Positions 56,480 through 64,000 of a DNA stretch of 64,000 nt are shown piece by piece. The translations under genes and the position numbers were made by a program. The first letter of the stretch is position 1. Every line of letters starts with the position of its first letter. The notes beneath the pieces were generated by a model. The model was not told the origin of the DNA and did no database searches. It saw only the letters and a list, made by a program, of their open reading frames with translations. Source of the stretch: Acidimicrobiales bacterium (GTDB lineage Bacteria > Actinomycetota > Acidimicrobiia > Acidimicrobiales > Aldehydirespiratoraceae); NCBI GenBank assembly GCA_029263215.1, contig JAJCXY010000053.1, positions 1-64,000 of the forward strand, in the 5' to 3' direction.

Positions 56480-57316
56480 TCAGAGAGCGTTCTTGCGACG
56501 ATTGTTTAGCGCCCAGAAGGGCAGGGCGACCAGGAAGAAGGCGCCGAGGATGTTGCCGACAGCGGCGGGGGCGATACTCCAACCGATTGCTGCGCCCCAT
56601 CCCGGGCCGAGCCCGTCGGGTTGGGCGAGCGAGAAGAAGGCCATGTTGGCGGGGCTGTGGAGAAAGCCGGCGGCGACGAATGCCGACACCATCAACAGCA
56701 CCGGGATGTACTTGCCGATGATGGTGCGACCCATGACCGAAAGGAAGGCGGCCATGCCGACGAGCCAGTTGCCCAGCACCCCGGACAGAACCGCTTGACT
56801 CCAGCCCTTGGTGCCACCCACCTCGCGGTAACGCATCTTGGCATCGGCAATCTCGCCGAGGAGATGGCGGAACTCGTCGGAGTAGTCCTGGGAGGCATTC
56901 ACAGCGATCCCCACGAGGATTGCCCCGATGAAATTGCCGATCGCGGCGAGCACCCAGAGTCGGGCCACGCGTGACGCGATCGTGCGGGCACCGCCCGACA
57001 GCAGGGTGGCGGGCATTTCCACGTTGACCTCGGTGAACAGCAGGGTGCCACTCAGGACAACCGCGAAGAAGCCGGCCGAGAAGCCGAATCCTTCGAGGAG
57101 GCGCTGCACGCCTTCGTTGCCGGTGCCGGTGGCGATGAGGGTGCTGAACAGGGCGCCGATGGTGATGAACCCTCCGGCGAGAACACTGAGGACCACGACT
57201 TCGCCGGGGCTGCGGTTGACCGCCCGGCGGGCTCCGACCTCGGCCATCTCGGTGATGACGAGCTCGGGGGCGAGGAACTGATTGGATGGCAGCTCGTCGC
57301 CGAGGGCGTCGTTCAT
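56480..57316 (-). CDS. Formate/nitrite transporter (FNT) family channel
   Basis: AGGFITIGALFSTLIATGTG..., SGTLLFTEVNVEMPATLLSG, GNFIGAILVGIAVNAS, VLGNWLVGMAAFLSVMGRTIIGKYIPVLLMVSAFVAAGFLHSPANMAFFSLA. Confidence 0.8.
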   Translation of the reverse strand: MNDALGDELPSNQFLAPELVITEMAEVGARRAVNRSPGEVVVLSVLAGGFITIGALFSTLIATGTGNEGVQRLLEGFGFSAGFFAVVLSGTLLFTEVNVEMPATLLSGGARTIASRVARLWVLAAIGNFIGAILVGIAVNASQDYSDEFRHLLGEIADAKMRYREVGGTKGWSQAVLSGVLGNWLVGMAAFLSVMGRTIIGKYIPVLLMVSAFVAAGFLHSPANMAFFSLAQPDGLGPGWGAAIGWSIAPAAVGNILGAFFLVALPFWALNNRRKNAL

Positions 57317-58995
57317 GGCGTTTCGGACTCGTCTCGCAGGCTGACCGGCGCGTACTCGGGGCGCCACCAGCGGGCGTCGACCCGGCGGTCGACTTCGGCG
57401 TCGTCCATCGGCTCTGCAACACCCTCATCGACAGCGGCGCGGCCTACCGCCTTGGCGATACGTCGACTCACCGCATGAATGGTCTCCAACGGAGGGAGGA
57501 TCCCCCCGGTGGAGCTGGGCCGTTGTTTGTCGTCGGCAACCGCCCATGCCGCAGCGAGCAGCATCGCGTCGGTGACCGAGGTGGCCCCGACGGCTATCGT
57601 GCCCAGCCCGAGCCCGGGGAAGACGTAGACGTTGTTGGCCTGGGAGATGCGGTGAACAGTGCCGTCGTGAACAACGTCGTCGAAGGGGCTGCCCGTGGCG
57701 ATGAGTGCCCTTCCATCGGTCCAGGCGATGAGATCCTGCGGTGTTGCCTCGGTGTGGTCGGTGGGGTTCGACAGCGGCATGATGATCGGCCGATCGTGGG
57801 CGGCCGCCATCGACCGAATGATCGGTTCGGTGAAGATCCCGGCCTGGCCCGATACGCCGACGAGGATGCTTGGTCTGGCGTGTTCCACCACGGTGGCCAG
57901 AGATGTCGGACCATCCGGATCGGCCCATCCGCCGACGTGTTCCCACGGCTGAGCGAACGGGACCTTGTAGTCGGCCAGGTCGTCGCGACCGTCGTGCACG
58001 AGTCCCTTGGTATCGGTGAGATAGAGGTTTGCTGTCGGGTCGGGGATTCCTTCCGCGGCGAGGGCATCTCGCAACAACCCTGCGATCCCGCTTCCCGCTG
58101 AGCCTGCCCCGACGATGCAGATGCACTCGTCGCTGAGGGTGGATCCCTTGGCGACGATGGCGGCATGAATGGCCGCCAGAGCCACCGCGGCGGTGCCCTG
58201 GATATCGTCGTTGAAGCTGAGAATCCGATCCCGGTACTTATTCAGAAGCCGGGTGGCGTGATGGCTGGCAAAGTCCTCCCATTGCAACAAGACCCCCGGG
58301 AAGCGATTGCCGAGCTCTTCGACGAACGTGGCGACGAACTGGCTGTACTGGTAATCGGTGATGCGTTCGTGGCGCCAGCCGAGGTAGAGCGGGTCGGCCC
58401 GCAGCTCCTCGTTGTTGGTGCCGACATCGAGGAAGATCGGTAGACACCGGCGGGGATCGATCCCGCCGGCGGCGGTGTAGAGCGACAGTTTGCCTATCGG
58501 GATTCCCATCCCACCGACGCCGAGATCGCCCAGTCCGAGGATCCGTTCGCCGTCGGTGACGACCACCACGTGGACGTCGCCTTCGACCTCGGCAAGCTGC
58601 TCGGCGATGCGGTGGCGATCCGGATAGCTGAGGAACAGGCCGTGGGGCCGGCGGTAGATGTGGCTGAACTCCTGGCAGGCGAGACCGACCGTCGGCGTGT
58701 AGAGCACCGGCAGCATCTCGGGCAGGTAGTCCTCCACCAGGGCGTAGAACAACACGGTGTTGGTGTCGTGCAGCGCACGAAGGAAGATGTGGCGCTCCAG
58801 ATCGTCGTGGAGCCGGTCGAATTTGTCGCGGTCGCGTACGCACTGTTCGACGATGGTTTCGACGCGGGAGGGCAAGAGACCGTCGATGCCGAGAAGGCGT
58901 CTTTCGTCGATGGTGAAGGCGGTGCCTTTGTTGAGGCCCGGCTCGTTGAGCAGGGCACGTCCTCGCGGGGGTTTCGAGTTCGATGATGTGGTCAT
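57313..58995 (-). CDS. NAD-dependent malic enzyme
   Basis: LYTPTVGLACQEFSHIYRRPHGLFLSYPDR, VVTDGERILGLGDLGVGGMGIPIGKLSLYTAAGGIDP, VLLQWEDFASHHATRLLNKYRDRILSFNDDIQGTAAVALAAI. Confidence 0.93.
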   Translation of the reverse strand: MTTSSNSKPPRGRALLNEPGLNKGTAFTIDERRLLGIDGLLPSRVETIVEQCVRDRDKFDRLHDDLERHIFLRALHDTNTVLFYALVEDYLPEMLPVLYTPTVGLACQEFSHIYRRPHGLFLSYPDRHRIAEQLAEVEGDVHVVVVTDGERILGLGDLGVGGMGIPIGKLSLYTAAGGIDPRRCLPIFLDVGTNNEELRADPLYLGWRHERITDYQYSQFVATFVEELGNRFPGVLLQWEDFASHHATRLLNKYRDRILSFNDDIQGTAAVALAAIHAAIVAKGSTLSDECICIVGAGSAGSGIAGLLRDALAAEGIPDPTANLYLTDTKGLVHDGRDDLADYKVPFAQPWEHVGGWADPDGPTSLATVVEHARPSILVGVSGQAGIFTEPIIRSMAAAHDRPIIMPLSNPTDHTEATPQDLIAWTDGRALIATGSPFDDVVHDGTVHRISQANNVYVFPGLGLGTIAVGATSVTDAMLLAAAWAVADDKQRPSSTGGILPPLETIHAVSRRIAKAVGRAAVDEGVAEPMDDAEVDRRVDARWWRPEYAPVSLRDESETP

Positions 58996-59078
58996 GGCGG
59001 TGCTTGCTTAACCCCTTTCGGTGTTGGCGTCTTCCCTCGATCATCGCGCATGGGTGTCGGGGTTCATGCAGTGCGCAG

Positions 59079-61400
59079 TCAGATGCCGCGCTCTCGAACC
59101 TTTGCGGCCAAATCGAGACGGAAGAGGCTTCGTAGTCCTGGCATCTGAGCCATCACCGCGGCGACCACGATCAGGGCGACGCTCAGCAGCAGCGACATCG
59201 TGGTGATGCCGGGATCGAAGCGGAACTGGGCGGTGGAGAACTGGGCCAGAAACGCCGCCCCCAGTATCCGTCCGATGATCAGGCCGGGGATGATTCCACC
59301 GAACGCGGTGACCAGATTCTCGAGAGTGATCGTGCGCCGAATCCAGGACCTTCCGACACCGTTGGCCTGAAGATTCGCCACCTCGCTCTCGCGCTCGCCG
59401 ATGGTGACCGTCATGGCGTTGAAGATGAGGGCGACGGCCATGACCATTGCGAAGGCGAGCATCAGGCCCACGAAGAATCGACTTGCGGCCAGCAGCGATT
59501 CGGCCTGGTTGGCGATGGCGACGTGATCCTCCAGCGCGACCACAGCCGGATGTTCCACCAATAGGGTTCGGACCGAGCTGTGGTCGTCGTCGCTGTCGAG
59601 GGTGAGCACTACCATCGGAGGGGGCGCACCAGTCAGTTCGGCCCAGGTCTGCACCGGGAGATAGCTGAATCCCGAGATCGGCTCATCAACGAAACCGGCC
59701 ACCACGACCGCTGTCTCCACCGCAAATCCCGGAAGGGCCATCTCGACGACGTCGCCAACCTCGACCGCGAGATCATCGCGGGCCGCGGTGCCGAGAACGA
59801 TCCCATCGGTGGTGATCGTCGACGCGAACTCGTGGGCCTGCGAACCCTGTTCGTAGACCTGAAGTTGCTGGGCCGCGAAGCCGGCCTCGCTCTGGAACAA
59901 CACCGGAGCCTGCATGTAACCCTCGGCCGCGGCCACTCCGTCGACGAGAGCAAGGGCGCCAAGAGTGTCTTCATCGGCGTTGCCGTCGAGGGCCACCACG
60001 AGGTCGCGCTGGTCGACCTCGTGGAACTGGCGGGTGAACACCTCGTTGATCGAGTCGTTCATCACGAACGCGGAGACGATCAAGATGAGGGCAAGCACCA
60101 CCCCGAACATCGTGGCGGCCGAGCGGCGGCGCTGACGACCGATGTTGCGTACCGCCACGAGGGCCCAGCTGGGAGTCCGGCGCGGGAGAAGTTTCTCGAG
60201 CCAGCTGTGGCGGCCGATGGCAATATCGCCGAGAGGCCGCATCGCGGTGGCGGGAGCGATGCGAGCCGCCGCTCGAGCCGGGAGGTAGCCGGCGACCAGG
60301 CCCATGAGTGCGCTCACTGCGAGCGCGATGATCCATGTGGATGGGTTGAGGTCGCGGCTGGTGAAAGGAATCGAGAGGAAGGAGGTGTAGGCGCCGGTGG
60401 CATACCAGCCGCCCACCGCACCGAGCGCCACCGCAGGAATACCACCGATCATCGCGGTGACGAGGCCATACGCGGCGAAGTGGCGGACTATCTCGCGCTG
60501 GCCGAACCCGAATGCCCGCAGCATGCCGATCTCGGCTCGCTGGCTCTGGATCAGGCGGCTGAGCAGCACCGAAGTTGCCAGCGCGGCGACTCCGAGGAAG
60601 AGAACCGGGAACAGCACCGCCATCTGGCGAAAGCCCTCCACGTCGCTCTGCAGGGCTTGATCGCTCGGATGATGGGCCCGGTCGTAGGCGTCGGTGGCGC
60701 CGAACCCGAAGGCCGCGGCCGTGACCTCGGCTGCGGCATCGGCATCGTGGTCGGTCACGGTGGCCAGTACCTGATTCGACCCGGGCGGAGCCAACGGTTC
60801 GGCCAGTTCGTGTGAGGTGAACACCACACCGAATCCCAGTGGGTCGGCCAGCAGTTCTTCTGAGCTGGGCGCCATCCACAGCCACTCCGGCGAGGCGACG
60901 ATCCCGACGACCTCGCCTTCGATCCAACCCGATGGTCCGAACAACTCGACGTGTGAGCCCACGGTGAGATCGAAGTTGTCGGCGGTGTTCGACTCCATCA
61001 GGATGCCGTTGTCGATTGCCGGGTCGAGGTAGCTGCCTTCGACGATGACGAGCTGGTTGAGTTCGGGCTGCCCTCCCGCGGGCACGCTCTGGAGTCTTCC
61101 GATGATGGCACCCTGGCCGAGATCCATCGAGATGTCGGTGCTCACCCTCTGCTCGATGGTGTCGACGGACGCGAGAGAAGCGATCGCCGACGCGACGGAG
61201 TCGTCGCCGTGGGCCCAGACGTCGGCGAAGGCGGTCTGCTCGTAGGTCTCGTCGTAGGACCGCTGAAGGTTGCGGTACATGTCCCAAGAGACCACGAATA
61301 GGCCAACGCCGATGAGAACAGTGGCGGCGACGGCGATCACCTGACGCCGCTTCTGGCGGAGATCGCGTCTGAGCTTGGGACGGAGTACCGATGTGCTCAT
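59079..61400 (-). CDS. ABC transporter permease (FtsX-like)
   Basis: LRRDLRQKRRQVIAVAATVLIGVGLFVVSWDMYRNLQ..., SRLIQSQRAEIGMLRAFGFGQREIVRHFAAYGL, TVTIGERESEVANLQANGVGRSWIRRTITLENLV. Confidence 0.88.
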   Translation of the reverse strand: MSTSVLRPKLRRDLRQKRRQVIAVAATVLIGVGLFVVSWDMYRNLQRSYDETYEQTAFADVWAHGDDSVASAIASLASVDTIEQRVSTDISMDLGQGAIIGRLQSVPAGGQPELNQLVIVEGSYLDPAIDNGILMESNTADNFDLTVGSHVELFGPSGWIEGEVVGIVASPEWLWMAPSSEELLADPLGFGVVFTSHELAEPLAPPGSNQVLATVTDHDADAAAEVTAAAFGFGATDAYDRAHHPSDQALQSDVEGFRQMAVLFPVLFLGVAALATSVLLSRLIQSQRAEIGMLRAFGFGQREIVRHFAAYGLVTAMIGGIPAVALGAVGGWYATGAYTSFLSIPFTSRDLNPSTWIIALAVSALMGLVAGYLPARAAARIAPATAMRPLGDIAIGRHSWLEKLLPRRTPSWALVAVRNIGRQRRRSAATMFGVVLALILIVSAFVMNDSINEVFTRQFHEVDQRDLVVALDGNADEDTLGALALVDGVAAAEGYMQAPVLFQSEAGFAAQQLQVYEQGSQAHEFASTITTDGIVLGTAARDDLAVEVGDVVEMALPGFAVETAVVVAGFVDEPISGFSYLPVQTWAELTGAPPPMVVLTLDSDDDHSSVRTLLVEHPAVVALEDHVAIANQAESLLAASRFFVGLMLAFAMVMAVALIFNAMTVTIGERESEVANLQANGVGRSWIRRTITLENLVTAFGGIIPGLIIGRILGAAFLAQFSTAQFRFDPGITTMSLLLSVALIVVAAVMAQMPGLRSLFRLDLAAKVRERGI

Positions 61401-62083
61401 CGGTTCGTGTCCGAGACGATGCGGCCATCGACCATCCGGATGACGCGGCTCGCGTGTTCGGTGATCGATTCGTCGTGGGTGACGAGCACAACCGTGCGCA
61501 TCTCGCCGTTGAGCTCGTCGAGGAGGTCGAGTACGTGCTTGCCTGCAGCCTGGTCGAGCGCACCGGTCGGTTCATCACACAAGAGCAGGGGGCTGTTTTT
61601 GGCCAGGGCCCTGGCCACGGCCACTCGCTGCTGCTGGCCACCCGACAGAGCCGACGGGAATCGATCGAGATGGTCGGCGAGACCGACCGAACCGAGGGTG
61701 CGCTCGGCATCGCTGCGATCTCCTCCGTTGAGGGCGGCGATCAGCTCCACGTTTTCGACCGCGGTGAGGGTGGGGACCAGGTTGTAGAACTGGAAGATGA
61801 AAGCGACGTGGTCGCGGCGAAAGGCAGTGAGAGCTCGGTCGTCGAGCCCGGCCAGCGACTGGTCGTCCACCACAACCTCGCCCGACGTAGCGGCATCGAT
61901 GCCTCCGATCACGTTGAGGAGGGTGGTCTTGCCCGAGCCCGACGGCCCGAGGAGCACCACGAACTCGCCGCGGTCGATCGTCAGGGCGAGACCATCGAGC
62001 GCTCGGACCTCCGTTTCCCCTTCGCCGTAGGTGCGGGTGACGTTGTCGAGTGCGACGAGTGGTGGATCGACGGTTGCCGGCAT
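61397..62083 (-). CDS. ABC transporter ATP-binding protein
   Basis: LLGPSGSGKTTLLNVIGGID, LSGGQQQRVAVARALAKNSPLLLCDEPTGALD; ATG at 62083 overlaps tetR stop. Confidence 0.92.
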   Translation of the reverse strand: MPATVDPPLVALDNVTRTYGEGETEVRALDGLALTIDRGEFVVLLGPSGSGKTTLLNVIGGIDAATSGEVVVDDQSLAGLDDRALTAFRRDHVAFIFQFYNLVPTLTAVENVELIAALNGGDRSDAERTLGSVGLADHLDRFPSALSGGQQQRVAVARALAKNSPLLLCDEPTGALDQAAGKHVLDLLDELNGEMRTVVLVTHDESITEHASRVIRMVDGRIVSDTNR

Positions 62084-62688
62084 CAGGGTGTCTCTTCTGT
62101 GGGGGGAGGGGTGAACAGTCCGGAGCCGAGCACATCCATGCCGGTACGAGCCCATCGTCGGAGTCCCTCGGGACTCATGAGGTCGATGCCGAGATGTCGT
62201 TGGGCGTGTCCGCGTAGGAGCATCGCGCCGAGATCCGCCGCCAACAGGTAGATCGCCAACATGGGACTGTCGTCGATATCGGATCGAACGAGACCACTGG
62301 CCTGCATGTCGTCCATTTCGGAGAGGGTGAGCTCGAAGAGACGGTCGAACAGGGATTCACCGGCCGTGCCGCCCTCGACGATCGATCGCGACATGTAATC
62401 GATCATCGCCGGCTGTTCGGCGAACCGGGTGAACAGGGCGACACTGTCGTCGCCTGCCCCGTGCTCGGCAAACCCGTCGAGCACCGTGGCAACGAACTCC
62501 ACCACGAAGTCGTCGACTGCTTCCCGAAGCCCGTCCTTGGAGCCGAAGTGGTGGACGATCAGGGCAGGGGACACGTCGGCATCGGCTGCGATTGCCCGTA
62601 GCGACGAGCCGGCCACGCCTTGGGAGGCAAATCGTTCGAGGGCCGCGTGGCGGATTTTGGCTTGCGCAGTCAGATCGATTGAACGCAT
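62083..62688 (-). CDS. TetR-family regulator of the adjacent ABC transporter operon
   Basis: QAKIRHAALERFASQGVAGSSLRAIAADADVSPALIVHHFGSKDGLREAV HTH. Confidence 0.88.
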   Translation of the reverse strand: MRSIDLTAQAKIRHAALERFASQGVAGSSLRAIAADADVSPALIVHHFGSKDGLREAVDDFVVEFVATVLDGFAEHGAGDDSVALFTRFAEQPAMIDYMSRSIVEGGTAGESLFDRLFELTLSEMDDMQASGLVRSDIDDSPMLAIYLLAADLGAMLLRGHAQRHLGIDLMSPEGLRRWARTGMDVLGSGLFTPPPTEETP

Positions 62689-62690
62689 GT

Positions 62691-62702
62691 TTAGTATACT
62701 AA
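62691..62702. promoter_or_regulatory. Perfect 12-bp palindrome at the tetR start (operator/promoter candidate)
   Basis: TTAGTATACTAA beginning 2 bp upstream of the tetR ATG (62688). Confidence 0.6.
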
Positions 62703-62721
62703 CCAGACGTTCAGCCTCTTG

Positions 62722-63726
62722 CTACGCGGAGAAATCGGAATAATGACGTCGAGCGACGTCGGGGTGTGATCGCAGCCTGATCTTCAGGTTGTTCTCTCCG
62801 AAGAGGGTGTGAACGGGATCGTCGGGGTTTGTGTTGTCGCCACCGCGTGCCTGCTCGCGGAGCAGAGGGGGAAGCTCCACTGATCCGAATCGCGCTTCGA
62901 ACCGTGGGTTGAAGAAGAAGGCCACAGAGATCCGATCGTCGACGCCACTCGGGCTCACCACCCGATGGGGAGTGGCTCTCAGGTAGCCATCGGTCGCCCG
63001 TTGCAGCATCTCGCCGAGGTTCATGATGTAAGCCCCGTCGATAGCCGGAACATCGACGAACTCGCCGTCGATCTCGACCTGTAGACCACCGACCGCGTCT
63101 TGGAGGATGAAGGTGAGCAAGCCCGAATCGTGATGGCGACCCACCCCCTGGCTTGGCCGGCCCGGAGCGCGAGCGGGGTACCGGATGATCTTCAGGTGTA
63201 CGTCCGACTCGGGCAGGAAGCCGGCGTCGAAATGGTCGATCGCCTGTCCGAGCCCCAAGGCGAGGGCCCGCAGCGCATCGAGGCCCAGCGATTCAAGACC
63301 CGCCATCCAATCGAGCACGGTGGGCTGCATGGTGGGAAGGCTCGCCGGCCACTGGTTGGGTCCCCTCAGGCGCCGCCAAAGCGGTAGCGAGTCGGCCGCT
63401 GGCGCCGCTTGCTCGGGCCCCACGTCGAGCTGGTCACGCCAATCGGCCGCGCCGGCCGTTCGCTCGTCGCCGAGCACGGTGTAGCCACGAAAGGCGGCGC
63501 TGTTCACGATGGCCAGCAATTCGCGCTCTTCGGCGGGGAGAGCAAAGAACGACCGGGCTGCGGCGAGAAGCTCCAGATCCCGCGACCGATCGACCCCGTG
63601 GCCGGTGATATAGGCGAAGCCGGGCCCGTGGCAGGCCTCGCGTAGATCGTTGGCGAAGGCACGACCCTCAGCGCTGGTCGGGTCGGCCCTGAACGCGCTG
63701 ATGTCGAGGACGGGGATTCTGGTCAT
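62722..63726 (-). CDS. 2-oxoglutarate/Fe(II)-dependent (isopenicillin-N-synthase-like) oxygenase
   Basis: MTRIPVLDISAFRAD..., GFAYITGHGVD, GRHHDSGLLTFILQDAVGGLQVEIDGEFVDVPAIDGAYIMNLGEMLQRATDGYLRATPHRV. Confidence 0.8.
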   Translation of the reverse strand: MTRIPVLDISAFRADPTSAEGRAFANDLREACHGPGFAYITGHGVDRSRDLELLAAARSFFALPAEERELLAIVNSAAFRGYTVLGDERTAGAADWRDQLDVGPEQAAPAADSLPLWRRLRGPNQWPASLPTMQPTVLDWMAGLESLGLDALRALALGLGQAIDHFDAGFLPESDVHLKIIRYPARAPGRPSQGVGRHHDSGLLTFILQDAVGGLQVEIDGEFVDVPAIDGAYIMNLGEMLQRATDGYLRATPHRVVSPSGVDDRISVAFFFNPRFEARFGSVELPPLLREQARGGDNTNPDDPVHTLFGENNLKIRLRSHPDVARRHYSDFSA

Positions 63727-64000
63727 CGGCGGGCCTCCAGAATGTCGGCCCAATGACCGCGGTCCGTCTGGCGCAGGCGTTGGAGATAGGCAGCGAGATG
63801 GCCCCGCACGTGATAGGGCCCGCCTTCGTCGAGCACCACCTCGATCGGGTCGCGCTGATCGCCGAGAGCCCGACTCAGCTGGTTGCTGGTCCATTCCTGC
63901 AGCATCGTGGCCGCCTGGGTGGTGAGGTCGGCGTTCACCGCGGCCAGATCGTTCAGCTCGTGGGGGTCATCGACCACATCGAACAGCATCTCGTCGGCCC
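63723..64000 (-). CDS. C-terminus of a sulfatase-like protein, runs off window edge
   Basis: ADEMLFDVVDDPHELNDLAAVNADLTTQAATMLQEW: typical C-terminal 'DPxExxNLA' sulfatase stretch; stop overlaps downstream oxygenase start. Confidence 0.5.
   Translation of the reverse strand, partial: ADEMLFDVVDDPHELNDLAAVNADLTTQAATMLQEWTSNQLSRALGDQRDPIEVVLDEGGPYHVRGHLAAYLQRLRQTDRGHWADILEARR

Noticed and set aside
1-64000. CRISPR arrays, tRNA/rRNA genes, transposases, phage or integron features
   Set aside because: None recognised by reading; no direct-repeat/spacer pattern, no mobile-element protein motifs. tRNA absence would need tRNAscan-SE to confirm.

Overview
High-GC, gene-dense window, probably from an actinobacterium (inference from GC content and a WS/DGAT-type acyltransferase; no rRNA or marker gene is present). 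The left third (about 1-18.7 kb) reads as an anaerobic aromatic-degradation locus. It contains a 4-hydroxybenzoyl-CoA reductase (hcrCAB), the full lower benzoyl-CoA set (had-oah-dch), and, on the opposite strand, a four-subunit class I ATP-dependent benzoyl-CoA reductase (bcrCBAD) with its own TetR regulator, a small Cys-containing ORF and a PaaK-type CoA ligase. An indolepyruvate:ferredoxin oxidoreductase alpha subunit (cut by the left edge) and an HMGL-like synthase are divergent from the hcr/had operon. Three 18-bp operator-like palindromes (ACCGnCyG-N2-CGGnCGGT) sit upstream of these three operons, suggesting one regulon. Further right are: an arcC-ygeW-ygeY module; an unusual single ORF fusing a TetR DNA-binding region to a hotdog thioesterase, with a palindrome just before its start codon; a benzoate-CoA-ligase-like gene; an acyl-CoA dehydrogenase/enoyl-CoA hydratase/amidohydrolase catabolic block; two Cys-rich ECF sigma systems; a kamA/CoA-transferase/aminotransferase/ALDH/saccharopine-dehydrogenase cluster resembling an alternative beta-lysine route; an ABC transporter plus two-component system; a pgl-zwf-gnd block with an FNT channel and malic enzyme; a TetR-controlled ABC exporter; and a 2OG-Fe(II) oxygenase next to a sulfatase-like end fragment. 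No tRNA, rRNA, CRISPR array, transposase or phage feature was recognised. All product calls come from reading protein motifs by eye. No database search was run.
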